Shown: positions 11,271-27,076 of the stretch, piece by piece
How the letters are laid out: every line of letters starts with the position of its first letter
How positions within the stretch are numbered: the stretch's first letter is position 1
Assembly: GCA_029339195.1 (NCBI GenBank)
Contig: JAPTJF010000006.1
Location: 404,417-468,416, forward strand
DNA length: 64,000 nt
Reading direction: 5' to 3'
Source of the DNA: Micractinium sp. NFX-FRZ
Lineage: Eukaryota > Chlorophyta > Trebouxiophyceae > Chlorellales > Chlorellaceae
The notes under the pieces: model-generated
Database searches by the model: none
Seen by the model: the letters and a program-made list of their open reading frames with translations, nothing else
Told to the model about the DNA's origin: nothing
Program-made: the position numbers and the translations under genes

Positions 11271-14200
11271 ATGGCTGCTGCAGGCTCTAGACGTGCGGTC
11301 CCCATGGCCCTTGTCCACCTTGTGCTACTGACAGTGACGGCTGGGCTGAGCATCGGCATACTAGCAACCCGCGCCGGTGAGCAGGATCTGAGGATTGCGG
11401 ATTGCTTGCATGTGCCCAGCGGCGGAACCTCCCGCCCGCGTTCCCTCTAACGCGGTGTGACTTGTCCTGACATGCAGCGTCCTCGTCCGGGGTGGTGGCG
11501 ATCGCCTCAACGGCGCAGCCGGCGGCGACGGCAGCAGCGGCGGCAGCGGCAGTGTCTCTGACAGGCACCCGCAAAGGCACCCGCAAGAGGGGTGCTGACT
11601 CGGAGCGGCGCACAGCAAGGCTGCTGCAGGAGCCGAGCGAGCAGCAGGTGCCGAACGAGCAGCACGGCCGTCAGCACGGCCGTCGCCGCAGCAGCCGCCG
11701 CCAGCAGGAAGAGCAGCGGCAAGGCCGGCAAGAGCAGCCACAGGCAGGCCAGCAGCCGGGCCAACGCCCAGGCCTGCGCAGTTCTTGGGCGATTCCTGAG
11801 GAGGAGGCGTCCTGGCGCGTGGCGCCGCGCTACTCCACCCACACTTGCATTGGCCCCAAGCCTGAAGACCGCTGGCAAGCGTGAGTGGGGGCGGATGCGA
11901 GTCTGTGCCAGGCGGAGGGCGTGGCACCCTCTGAGCAAGCGTCTGAGATGGCACAGTGTCTAGGGGCTCGCAACTCGACCTGCCTCTGCAAGAAGGTGCC
12001 GCACGCATGTGCACCGCAGAGCAGCCGCCGTACGTCCGTCCCTGACGAAACCCGCCACCCTCTCCTCCCATGCCCCGCTGCAGGGCGACCTGCAAGTTTG
12101 AGAACCTGTGCCTGAATGCCAGCACCCTGGAGTTTGAGTACTACCAGGACACCGACATGTACCCAAGTGAGTGGGCAGCGGGGTGAAAGCCGTGGTCGGT
12201 ACAGGTTTTCGGTGGTCAGAAAGATCATTGGGTGGAGGAGAGGCCGGCCAGCGGGCAAGTGCGTGCTCCTGCTGCTCACGCCGTGCAAGGTCCTGCAGCA
12301 TGGCTCCCTCAGGACACACGCATCATTTCGCGTACTCATTCACTGCCGCTCGTTGCTGCCCGCAGGCATGCCGGTGGCGTACGACCAGCTGGCCGCCCAG
12401 CCGCAGGAGCAGTTCCCAGAGCACCTGCTGAGCGCAGGTGCGCCCTTGAGCAGCGGGTGCTGCCCTGCCAGCGGCGCGCATTGCACTGTCCCCCCGCCCC
12501 CCGGCCAAGGCATCGCCCCGCTTGCGGCGGACGCCCGCCCTTGGTGCTGTGCGCTCATGGCGGGCATGCTCCGCCCAAATCCTGCCTGCCCACTCGCGCT
12601 GCGTGGCACGTTGGTGACACGTGTGCTTCCCTCCAATGCATTGCCTTCCCACATGTTGTGCAGTGCAATGGATGATGGACAAGAACAAGACTGCCAGCTG
12701 GCGGCCGGTGGTCAAGCGCCAGCCCTTCCCGCAGGTGCAATGCGCTGCAGTAGGAGGATGCCGTATTGTTTAAAAAAAAATTGGTTTTGGTCCTTTCATT
12801 CTCACAATTTAGTTCAGCAGGAGGAGCGGGCACACCTGTGTGTGCGGGTCGAGGGGCACCGGCTGTGGGCACCCCTCTCACACCCGTGTGAGGCCACCCA
12901 TGTCCTTCTGTGCACCCCCCAGCCTCGCTCACATGTGCACACCTGTTCTGGGGAGGGCGCGGGCGCACAAGGAGCCGGCATCCTCTGCGCTGCCCTCACG
13001 CCGTGCATGCCGCATGCGTCCCTATTGTTTGCCTCTGCAGATGGGCGGGCGCGTGAGGTGGGCGCCTGTGCCCCAGGCGCTGCTGCAGGCCTACCCCCAG
13101 CGCTTCCTCGTCAACTTTGGGTGCGCTCACTTGCTTGGCGCCGGCGCCTGCTGCCACTGCGATGCCTCCCGTTGCCGTGCTGTGCTGCTGCAGCTGCAGC
13201 AGCGGATCATGCGGAAACTTTGCTCGGGTGGGCGGGCACCCGTGCAAGCTGCCAGGGACTGTGACCGCTCCAGCCCCATCTGCGCCCCTTTGCGCCACGC
13301 TTCCAGTTGACGCCGCCTCTTGCCTGCCCCGCTGTCTCGCCCCTGCAGGCACGTCATGTTTGACCTGGCAGTGCCTCTCTTCAACGCGCAGCACCTGTTT
13401 GGGGTGTACCGCCCTGACGCCCAGGTGCTGGTGCTCAACCAGACGCTCAACGACCGCTGGGAGGAAGTGGGTGAGCTGCGGGGGGCGGGGACTGGTGGGG
13501 ATGTGCTGCAGATGTGCTGGGGCAGGCAAAGGCAGCATGCATGCATGATTGCTCGCTCGCTGCTTTATACCCCACGTGCCTGTGCCCGTCTGTCGCCTAA
13601 CCCTAAACCCTAAACCCCACCCTGGGCAGACTACTACATGGAGCGCATGATCAACACCCCGCAGCCGGAGCGCAGCCTGTTCCGGCTGAGCTGGGACTCG
13701 GATGCCCTCTGGCTGCGCAACTACACGCGCGGCGTGCTGGGGGACGGCGGGGACGGACTGGTCTGCTTCAGGGTGGGTGGGCGGGTGCGATGGGAGGGAG
13801 GGAGGGAGGGGGTCCAGGGATCCTTCAAGGGCAAGAGGCACATGGCAAGACATCAGGCGCGCGGAACCACACACGCACACAGTGCTGGGGGATGGCGAGG
13901 GCGGCACTGGTCTGCTTTGAAAATAGGTGGCGCATTCGCCTGGGGCGCGCCGGCTTGCCTCTCGTTCTGCCGCAATTTCCTGACTGATAGAAGTCCATGC
14001 CCTTATCACCTGCAGACCGTGCTGGCGGGGACGGGCAACCTGACCCGCCGCGGGCGCGCCACCGATGCGCTGCCGTACCGCGCCGCAGTGGCGGAGCGGC
14101 TGGGCCTGCGGGAGGAGCCGTATGGGCATGAGGAGCAGCCGGTCATCACGCTGCTCGACAAGGAGGTGAGGCAGGGGGAGTGGGTGCGGTCAGGGAGGGC

Positions 14201-16266
14201 GGGAGGCACAGGGAGGAGGTGGGGAGGCGAAGAGGCACCTTTCTCGTCAATCTCCCTCCCCTCGGTTCTCTGCTGAAGCACGCCCCGCCTCCCTGCCCAC
14301 TCCCACACACACGCACCTGCGATGTCCTCACACACAAACTTGAGCTTGCGCGCCGGCTGTGCCCCCATACTGCAGGGGCGGCGCATCATTGAGAACTATG
14401 ATGAGATCCGGGAGATGCTGCAGCAGCGCTACCCGCTGGCCAAGGTGCAGCTGGTGGACTTTGGGAAGCACCCCGACCTGACCATGGCGCAGCAGGTGAG
14501 GGGGGGTTTTGTGCTCGTGATAGCATTGCGGGTTTGAAGGGTTTTAGCTGGCAGCGACAGCAAGGTTGCTGCTCCTAGGCTTTGGGGAGCACCCAGGCCT
14601 GGCCGCGGCGCACCAGGTGGCTTGGGTGTGTGTGTGGTGGGCGCATGGTGCGCTGATGTCAGCACTCAGCATGCCTGCTGGCGCTCAATGCCCTGCCTCA
14701 ATGCTTTGCCACAAATGCGTGCCCGCAGGTGGCACTCCCTCGTCCCCTCTTCCCTTTGTGATGCTGCATCATCACCGATGCCCAAGTATTTCCACGGACC
14801 GTAGTTCCGGCGCTGCACATGCTGGGCCATGTGCCCTGACATTACAATTCGTCAACAACCTGTGTGCAGGTGGAGCTCATGTCCCAGACCAGCATCCTCA
14901 TCTCCCCCTGTGGCGGCCTGGCAACGGTGCTGGCCTTCATGCGGCCCGGCTCCACAGGTGCGCACCCTGCGCTTACGTTTGTGGCAGGCAGGGACGTAGG
15001 AGCGTGCTTCCGTCACCATCTGCCCCCACTGCTTTGTGATCATCCAGCAACAACACTCGTCTCTCCTTCTCATGCACATCATGTGCCTCACGCCTGTGCA
15101 GCTGTTGTCATCAGCATCTGCTTCACTTCCTGACCCAATCATTTCTCTCTGTGCCTACCTCTGCCTGCCTGTGCAGCCATTGTGATGAACTTCTGGCACA
15201 CCCACCTCAACCGGTCGGTCATGATGGAGGAGGCCTTCTACAGGTGGGGGCGGGGTGGATGCTGGTTAGAGTAAAGGGTGAGGGATGTGAGGGAAGGAGT
15301 GGGACAGAAGGCGCCCAGGACCAGCACAGCGAGGCAACTCGGAGCACAGGCGATGGGTGGCACAAGGACCGGGCGAGCGGGGGTTTGAGTTCCCCGGGCC
15401 TGCGCCAGCCTGCCCCCCTCTCCCTGTTCCTCTCGTTGCCCACCTTCTCCTCTGCATCAACCGCCCTCTTGCCTGCTCCCCCAGCAGCTCATCATCCCTG
15501 TGCCTCTCATGCCCACATGTCCCGTGCCTCCCTTCTCCCGCTGCAGCAACCTGGAGTATCTGGACCTCCAATACTTCCCCGTTTCGCCAGCCGACTACGA
15601 GGGCACCAGGTGAGCACCGTCACACAAGTGTCCTGACCCACACTGTTCAGGGGTACATGAGCAGAGAGCGGCAGGGCATGGAGTGGGGGCGGCTGCTCGC
15701 CGCAGCTTCACGCCGACGGTGCCTCGGTGTCCGCTTCCTGCTGTGGACATGCTGTGCCATCGCTGCGCTGCATGCTTGGCCCTGCTGCCGCTGCTGCTTG
15801 AGTTGAAGGGGTACACCGGCACACTCTGCTTGCTTCCTCACCCAGCTGGCTACACCTTTCCCCCTCCTGCAGCGACCGCCCCGAGTGCGAGCTGATGCCC
15901 AACGGCACCCGCCGCCACGACTCGCGCTACCCCCAGTCCGGCTCCCTGGTCAACTGCAACTTGTACTTTGGCCCCGAGGCCCGGCAGCGCATGGCAAACT
16001 ACGTGGACCAAGCGGTGATGCGCTGGGCGGCACGGCAGGGGCGGTACGAGGTGCTGGAACCGCTGCGTCAGCAGCGGGCCGCTGAGCTGGCAGCTGCTGC
16101 TGCTGACGTGGCGGCTGGCACAGCTGGCGACCGGGCAGCTGCTGGCGTGGCCGGGGAGCTGCTGCAGCAGCAGCAGCAGCAGCACACGGCGGCAGCGGCG
16201 CGGCACGGCGGCGCGCCGGTCATTGCTGACGGTGCGGAGCGCCCGGGCCATGAGCAGGAGCGATGA
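11271..16266 (+). CDS. Type II membrane glycosyltransferase, GT61 (DUF563)-like
   Basis: Probably a Golgi-lumen glycosyltransferase. Fourteen exons join in frame to 653 aa: 11271-11376, 11478-11880, 12084-12166, 12366-12437, 12664-12734, 13041-13120, 13349-13470, 13630-13772, 14016-14165, 14376-14495, 14870-14957, 15177-15243, 15547-15609, 15873-16266. It starts with a short basic cytosolic tail and a signal anchor (MALVHLVLLTVTAGLSIGIL), followed by a Gln/Arg-rich stem. The catalytic part has CKFENLCLN, a segment HVMFDLAVPLFNAQHLF, and MSQTSILISPCGGLATVLAF followed by RPGS, which lies where GT61 enzymes carry their conserved Gly-rich nucleotide-sugar loop (HGAGLTN type; here the His is replaced). 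NRS, NQT and NGT sites are possible N-glycosylation sites. The C-terminus is Ala/Gln-rich. The ATG at 11271 was chosen because it opens the signal anchor; 11304 is an alternative. Sugar and acceptor are unknown. GT61 assignment is by motif memory, so moderate. Confidence 0.72.
13597..13619. repeat. Interstitial telomere-like tract (CCCTAAA type)
   Basis: Two perfect CCCTAAA units with flanking partial units, within the glycosyltransferase intron just upstream of the acceptor at 13628-13629. The unit matches the Arabidopsis-type telomere repeat found in many Chlorella-like algae, not the TTTTAGGG of Chlamydomonas. Confidence 0.75.
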
Positions 16267-17717
16267 CAGGCTTGGTGCAGCGGCCGGGCTGGCCCCAGCA
16301 GCCGCCAAGCATCTCGATACACCTACCTACACACTCTGCGAGTGCTGCCAATACACAGATGTACTTTCCCCAAAACCCCCACTCCACCCCACCCCACACC
16401 ACTGATGAACCTCTCATTTGATCCCTCTCCCTGCTTGACTGCTTCCCTGCCAGCTCCTCCCCCGCTCGCACACCACTCCTTCCGCCTTGCCTTGGACGCT
16501 TGCTTACGAATGGCGAAGCTTCTACCCTCTGATGTCTTAGATTCAACAACAAATTACGGAAAAGTGAAGCGTGTGCCGTTCGTATTTTCACATTTACTCA
16601 CCTCCTGTTATTGTAGTGCAAACTGTTTGTTTCGACGTATCGTTTATGTAAGGCCTGTGCTCTTCCTGCTGGCTGGCCGACACTGGCGCCGGGCCAAGGG
16701 TGCTGCGTGCGCTGGCAATCCGCGATTGAGGCAGACGGGATCCCGTCTCTGAGGGCAACATGGGAACATGCAGAGGTGCTGTGGCAAGGTGGCAGCGCTG
16801 AGCTCTGCAAGGGGCTCAGACAGTGTGAACGTGTGTGCCTGCCATATATGCCACATATAATATATTCATGCCTGTCCCTCTTTGCTTCGCCAACCGCCCC
16901 CAGCTTGAAAGCATGACAGCCAGACTCGATTACCGACGGGAGCGGGGCGTGCACAGCGTGGGGTGCCTGCACCCCTTTCAAGCACCACAAATGAGCTGGA
17001 CTACATTGGCAGGCGCAGCTGTGGAGGGCGATATCAAACATATCATACCGCAAGCCCCGAAGTGCCTGGCAAGCTGTTGCTTCATGCACAGACTGGTTTA
17101 CAGCAACGTGCAGGCCACACAGTGTGTGCGGGGCGAGCAGCGGCAGTGCTGGGCTGTGAGCGGATCACATGAGTGCACCAGGGAGGGAGAGGGGTGGGGT
17201 GGGCAAGGCGCAAGGGGACACAAGAATAGTGGGCACAAAGAAACAGAGCATTCGTTTGGGGGGTTCGTCAGGTGCGTTTGAGTGGTCAGGTGAGAGATGG
17301 GGAAGGGGAGGGAGGCGGCGGCTAGCCAAAATTGAGGGGCGCAGGTGTGGTTCCGCAGGCAGGGCCAGTTGCGGGGACTCCGCACGTGCACGGCCGGAGG
17401 CAGCGGGGGATAGGGAATGCAAGTGGTGTACAGGGCGGGATGTGTGGGCCAGGCCGGGCTGGCAGTGGGGGCTGTGCTGCCTGCCACTGGGGCAGGCGGG
17501 ACGCATCCCAAAGCAAGGCACCCGAGAGCGTGAACGATCTGGGTGGTGTCACAGCATGCCTGACGGCTGGGGCGGACCCCCCCACTCAGAAGCCGAGCCT
17601 CCGAGACGCTCGCTGGCGCTGCTGCGCTCACACAGCTCCGGCGTCTCAAGCTTCCAGCTTACGGAGGCACTGAGGCACTGCCTGATGTACGCGACAGCAG
17701 CTCTACCGTCTCAAGCA
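16267..17717. other. Convergent 3' region between glycosyltransferase and prenyl synthase genes
   Basis: Both flanking genes end here. The stretch 16500-16660 is AT-richer than its surroundings. No conserved protein was found on either strand; the open frames at 16598-17089 and 17098-17649 (minus) and 17169-17930 (plus) lack domains. Confidence 0.5.
16647..16651 (+). promoter_or_regulatory. Candidate TGTAA poly(A) signal
   Basis: TGTAA lies 380 bp after the glycosyltransferase stop, in a locally AT-rich stretch. TGTAA is the usual green-algal polyadenylation element. Placement is plausible but unproven. Confidence 0.4.
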
Positions 17718-20700
17718 TCACTTCTTGCGGTTGAGCACCCGCTGCGTGATCTGCTGGAGCCCCCGCCGGTGCTCCTCGGCATCCGGGGTGACTGCCGGGC
17801 TGAGGGCCGCCAGGGCTGCCGCCGCCTCCTCGGCATGGAACGCCGCCAGCTGGCGCGTGCGCTGCAGCCCGCTGCTGCCCTCAACCAGCGCCTGAGCCGC
17901 CTCCACGTCGCCCTCCTGCACAGGGGATGATGGTGGGTGGGTGGGTGGGTGGGGAAGGGGGCGTGAAAGATTACAATGGGTGTGGGGGCAAGACGGTGGC
18001 AGGGTGGTGGGGACAGGAGGGAAGGACGCCTTGTGCTGCTGCCTGGCAGGCAGGGCGTGCCCATATGGCGCCGCCCATCTCCTCTTGCCTGTCCCATTCA
18101 AACTGCCTGAGCCACGTTCCTGGCCTGACCGCCGACACTGCCGCTGGCGGCGTTGCTCCTTGCGCGCATCTGCGGAGTCCTCCAGCACTCCCTCTGCCCC
18201 CCCCCCAAAAGTTCCCACCGCCCGCCCTCACAGCATGCAGTACCGCTGCCGGCTCACCTCCTTGAAGCGGCGCTGGATGAGTGGCAGCACCTCTGGGTGC
18301 TCCTCGGCGGCATACAGCACGGGGGCAGTGGCTAGACCGCTGCGCAGGTCGTTCAGAGCAGGCTTGCCCATCTCGCTGGCTGCAGGGAGGGGGTAGAGTG
18401 GGGCGCAATGTAGGTGAGGGGTGAGCTAATGGCCCGAGCAAATGGCGCGTGCGGCGCCGGCTTGGCCATCCCGCTGGCTGCAGGGCGAGGGGTCGCCGAT
18501 CGTGTGAAGCTGTGTCCCAGGCAAATTGGCTTGTTCAGCGCGGGCTTGTCGGCATGCTGGGGGGGCGGGTGAATGTGGGACATGACCACCGCGCTTGAGC
18601 AGTACACGGAAGTGTACTGTGCAGCAAGGCCCACAATGAATTATACAATTGTGAGGGGTCTGGGCGTGTCGAGGTAGTGTGACAACCGCCATGCCCAGAG
18701 GCAGTACAAGTGCGGTACAGCAAGGCCCACCCGTGGAGGTGAAGTCCATGATGTCGTCCACCAGCTGGAAGGCCAGTCCTACGTGGCGCCCGTAGTCATG
18801 CGCCAGCTGGCAGTCCGCCGCGCTGTGCCCGCCCAGCACCGCCACCGCCTGCGGAAAGAGGGGGCAGAGCAGGACAGTTGGTTGGTGTGAGCGCAGGGTG
18901 GCTCACAAGTCGTGCGCCAGCGGGAGGTTGGCTGGATCGCCCATCACCGCCACCGCCTGCGAGGTAGGCGAGAAAGGCCAGCCTGGAGAGGTGCTGAAAC
19001 ATAGCGCGTTGAGCGTGTGCAGGGAATGAAGCAAGGGAGGCCATTGCCTTGGCCCACGGGTGCTGGGACGGCTTGCCGCCTGTCCCATGCTGTGCCGCCC
19101 CCACACCCTCAGGCCCCAAGCAAACCGTGGTCGAAGCTGGCCAAGTGTGGGCCCAGCGCACCTTGCACGACCTGGCCACCAGGGTGGCAAGAAGAAGAAG
19201 CAGAAGAAGCAAGTGCTAGCAACCCCACACTTCTGGGCGCACCTTGCACGAGTTGGCCATGAGGGATGCAGTCTTGCAGTACGTCTTGCGCATGTAGTGG
19301 TCCATGCTCACAGCCTCCTCAGCATCCGCAGTCAGCTGAAACAGGGCAGGTGGGATGGAGGAAGGCGTCGGTGCATTCAGTAAGGTTGGGCGTGCGGTGC
19401 AGAGGGGCATGCATGATTTGCGAAACATTGCAGCCGCCTCCTCAGCACCGGCGCTTGGCTGTGGGCAGGGGAAGGCGAGGCAGCGCTGCCACCCAGCTGC
19501 AGCACCCCCCTCCCTCTCTTCACCTCCCTCCCTCTGCCACCCTCTTTCACCTGCACTATCTCCCCCGCCAGCCCACCTGCAGCACCTCCCTCCTTCTGCC
19601 ACCCTGTCACCTGCAGTATCCCCCCCGCCAAGCCCAGCCGCAGCACCTCCCTCTCTCTCTTTCCCTTCCTCTGCCAGCCCACCTGCAATACCTCCCCCGC
19701 CAGCCCACCCGCACCTCCCTTCCCTCCCTCTGCCACCCCGCCAGCCCACCGGCAATACCTCCCCCGCCAGCCCACCCGCACCTCCCTTCCCTCCCTGTGC
19801 CACCCCGCCAGCCCACCTGCAGTATCTCCCCCGCCACCAGGTGCTCCAGGCTCTGGCTCATCAGCAGGATGGCCTCCGGGTTGCGCAGCGCAGCCAGGCT
19901 GACAGAGGCGCGCGCCAGCAAAAAGTCGCCGGCAAGGATGGCCACCTGCGGCGGAAGGGACACTGGTAGGCAGGTAGTGTGGTGGTGAACGGTACGCTGT
20001 GCGCTGCCGGCGTGGGAGAGGCAAACACTGAGGCCAGCAGGGATATGTACACGGTGTGGGGTGGGTGAGGGTGGCTGAAAAGCCCTACTCAGCGCAAAGC
20101 CGGCTTGGAGGTGCGCCCACCGCACAGTGCCAGCAGCACATGCTTGCACCCCCCACCGCCCCGCAGCAGACGAGATTAAAGTGCTGCTACCCCAATCCTA
20201 GCCCCTCTGCCTTGTCCTCTAAACACAAACCTCAGACCGCCTGCACCCACCCGCCCACCTTGTTGCCAAAGACGGCGTTCAGTGAGCGCTTGCCGCGCCG
20301 CGTGCCCGCCGCGTCAATCACGTCGTCGTGCAGCAGGCTGGCCACATGGATGAGCTCCGTGATCTCGGCAATCCGCTGCTGCCTGCGCCGCACGCTGGGC
20401 GGGTGCTCGGCGGGCGGCGAGGTGTCGACTGTAAGGAAGTCCAGGCTGGCGGGGGCGGGGGCCAGGGCGGAGGCCATGAGCAACAGCATGGTGCTGCGCA
20501 GCCGCTTGCCCTCGGCGCCCGCACGGAAAAAGTACTCGGCGGCGCGCTCCAGGGCGGGGATTTCGGTGAAGATGTCGCGCCGCAGGCGCTCCGTCACGCA
20601 CTCGATTTCGTCGCGCACCAGGCTAAACGCGTCCCGCGGCGCGCTGTCAGCACCAGCCGCGGCAGCAGATGAGGGCGAGGGGTGGGCTGTGTCAGCGGCA

Positions 20701-21382
20701 GCATGCTCGGCGGCTGCTGCTGCGGGCGCAGCTGCCGCTGGCTCCTGCCGCTCGCTGCTGCTGGACACATAGTGCCGGCGCTGCGAAAGATGCTGCTGCT
20801 GCTGCTGCTGCTGCTGCGAGGCGCTGGCCCAGCGCGCCCAGCCGCCAGCGCTGCTGCTCAGGCTGCGAGCCGCCGGCACCGCCTGCGGCACCAAAGGCAG
20901 GGCAGGATGGGAAGGAGGCAATCACGGCAGATATGGTGTGCTTACACATCGGCACATTCCCATGATGCAAGTGTAGTGTGCATGTTGCTTGCGCAGTCTG
21001 CACCAACTGCACGTTCCCTTGGCAGGCAGCTTCCGACCGCTGGCAGCAAGCACAGTGTTGAGCTCACCTCAGGCACCGCCGCCAATCCAAGCAGGCCCAC
21101 CATTCCTGCAGAACAACAAGACAGAAGAAGCGTCAGGCTCAATGCAGAGGCAGAACTGCTGGGTTGGCGGCGCACAGCAGGCCAGTGCGCAGGCAGAACG
21201 CAGCGGGCAAGGAAGGCAGGCGGCAGTGGCGGCAGTGGCGGCACCGACTGGGCACCCCAGAGGAGCGGCGCTGCAGCCTTAACCCTTAGACCATCAGCCT
21301 TCCTCGCCTCACCTTGCGTCTCAGCGGGGCTCCCGCCAGCCAGGCGCAGCGCCCTGCCAAGTTGGGTGCCCGCCCTGCGCAT
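17718..21382 (-). CDS. Long-chain trans-polyprenyl (solanesyl-type) diphosphate synthase, probably mitochondrial
   Basis: Condenses isopentenyl diphosphate units onto an allylic starter to make the ubiquinone or plastoquinone side chain. Exons (5' to 3' on the minus strand): 21382-21313, 21105-21068, 20882-20259, 19945-19817, 19335-19243, 18848-18731, 18379-18258, 17915-17718; they join in frame to 463 aa. The start MRRAGTQLGRALR and the following Ser/Ala/Gln-rich region look like a mitochondrial presequence. Key motifs: GKRLRSTMLLL, the first Asp-rich motif in HVASLLHDDVID (DDxxD), the GTRRGKRSLN loop, VAILAGDFLLARAS, the second Asp-rich motif in GLAFQLVDDIMDF, GKPALNDLRSGLATAPVLYA, and a charged C-terminal helix. 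The Asp-rich spacing and the absence of short-chain features indicate a long-chain enzyme. It is transcribed divergently from the uS5 gene. Several of its introns carry copies of exon edges. The other possibility is a plastid enzyme; the presequence alone does not settle this. Confidence 0.9.
19545..19838. repeat. Intronic minisatellite built from a splice-donor junction
   Basis: The intron after prenyl synthase exon 4 consists of about five or six degenerate copies of a unit of roughly 65 bp. Each copy includes a version of the exon 4 end and its donor (on the plus strand agcccacctgcagtatctcc, real copy at 19811-19830). Copies sit near 19547, 19570, 19605, 19676 and 19742. Confidence 0.75.
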
Positions 21383-21907
21383 AGTGCTGCACGCTGCCAC
21401 TGACTATAGATCCCTGATAATGATCGGAACGCCTAGAGCCGTCCAAACTACAGGTTGGGCGACCTTGCAGGCTGAACTAGGTAAGCGCCACCACTGAGCT
21501 CGGTTGTTCTGCTGGGCAGCCCAAATCGAGTGTCCTTCACGAGTACTACCACAATTCAGGGGCCCCATCGAGGTTTGCGCGCGCCTGAAACTGCACACTT
21601 CGGACCAGGGTCCTGCCAGCCTGGCGGAGGCCGCCCTCGCTCCAAGGGAGGCTGAGCGGCCGGCGAAGCCCTCTTTCGCGTGGGTACTGCGTCCCAGGCG
21701 AACCAGCAAGTGCGTGCAAGCGGTGGAGAAGCCAGCATGCGGATGCAGCCGCAGCATGGCAGCGCTATGCAGCGGCTGGGGCCTGGCTGCAATGCAACCG
21801 CACGCACCGCCCCACCTGAGCTTATTTCAGCGCCCGGGCAGCCCCCATGCGACTGGCAGCCGGCATCACCCCGCCCGCCGCCCGCCGCTCCTTCCCTGGC
21901 TGCAGGC
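21383..21907. promoter_or_regulatory. Shared divergent promoter region, prenyl synthase and ribosomal protein uS5
   Basis: The two start codons are 525 bp apart and point away from each other, so both promoters must lie here. The base just before the uS5 ATG (ctgcaggcATG at 21900-21910) looks like a 3' splice site, so the uS5 leader may hold an intron. No TATA box is evident. Confidence 0.5.
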
Positions 21908-25813
<3,906 letters not shown>

Positions 25814-26045
25814 GCGGCCACGTCAGCGGCAGCAGGCGCCGCCGGCCGCCGCCCCTGACCGCGGCGCTGGCGGCATGAAGAGCAGCGCCTGCGCGGCGGT
25901 GATCTAGCGGAGACCTTGAGTTTGGAAGGAAGCAGCGGATCAACCCACATCCTACACACACACCCTCTTGGCGCCGGCTGGGCAGGGCAGCTGGCGCCGC
26001 CCCCCCTCGTAAAATCCTGGCGTGCGCAGCAGCGTACCCCCCTGC

Positions 26046-26050
26046 TGTAA
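26046..26050 (+). promoter_or_regulatory. Candidate TGTAA poly(A) signal of RPS2
   Basis: TGTAA 233 bp after the RPS2 stop codon and before the next gene starts at 26292. This is a normal position for an algal 3' end. Confidence 0.5.
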
Positions 26051-26291
26051 CGCCGAGCCGCACAGGAGAGATTGAAAAATTGATGGGTACAGGGGGGAAC
26101 AGAACGGAGTGGCAGCATAGAGAGGGGGCGGCCTGCATGCCGGTGTTGCCCAGTGCTGGTGATGTGCAGACACTTCCCAGTGCTGGCTGAGCGCTGCTGC
26201 GCTGGACCGCTCTGCTGGCGGGAGCACTGTCCAAGGCTTCTCCGAGCAAGCGCCGATCGAGCTGCTCTTTCTTATCGATACATTAGTTCAG

Positions 26292-27043
26292 ATGGGCCTG
26301 TTTGATTCCCTTCCCCCGCCCTCAGCGGGCAAGTGCGCCGAGAAGGGCGATGGCCCCTTCAAGCGGCCACTGGCAGATCCTCCTTCAGCGGATACGAAAA
26401 AGGCGCGGATGGACGACGGCAAATTCAGCAGCAGCGCAGACCCACAGCCGCGAGCACCGCTGCTGCCCTTCACGCCAATTCTCGCCGCCTACAGCGAGGA
26501 CAAAGGCTCGAGGCTCACTATGGAGGGTGAGACTGCGATGCTAGGCCCTAAGGGTGCAGCCGATGCCGAACGAGGAGCCTGAACACTGCCGCCGCTGCCT
26601 GCTGCCGCTGCCTGCTGCCGCTGCCTGCCGCCTCTCAAGTGTAGGCCCGGCGCTGCCTGATGCTGCCTTTCCCTCCCATCGTCTCATGCAGACATCGCTG
26701 TGATCAATTTGGAAGTCGGGAACCCCACAGCCAGCCCCTCGGCGGGCGCGGGCAGCGCTCGAGCAGGGACCATGGCTGGTACCGGCACAGCAGAGGTGCA
26801 GCCCTCGGGTGTGCGGCTCTCTTTCCTGGCAGTATTCGACGGCCACGGCGGCTCCCACGTGGCTCGCTACGCAGCAGACCACCTGCACACGGCAGTGATG
26901 AAGGCAGGGCTGGCAGCAGAGGCGGAGCGGCTAGCGGCCGCTGCCGCCGCCGCTGCTGCTGCTGCCGCTCCTACCGCCGCTGCTGACACAGCACATGCGA
27001 AGCAGCCGCAGCAGGCAGGTCAGCAGGAAGAGCAGCACCAGGG

Positions 27044-27076
<33 letters not shown>

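Noticed and set aside
12996..14129. 377-codon minus-strand frame opposite the GT61 gene
   Set aside because: It overlaps four plus-strand exons that join in phase to conserved peptides. Composition is typical of antisense GC-rich DNA.
20942..21400. Prenyl synthase start at 21400
   Set aside because: The codon there is GTG. The first ATG in frame is at 21382 and opens a good presequence.
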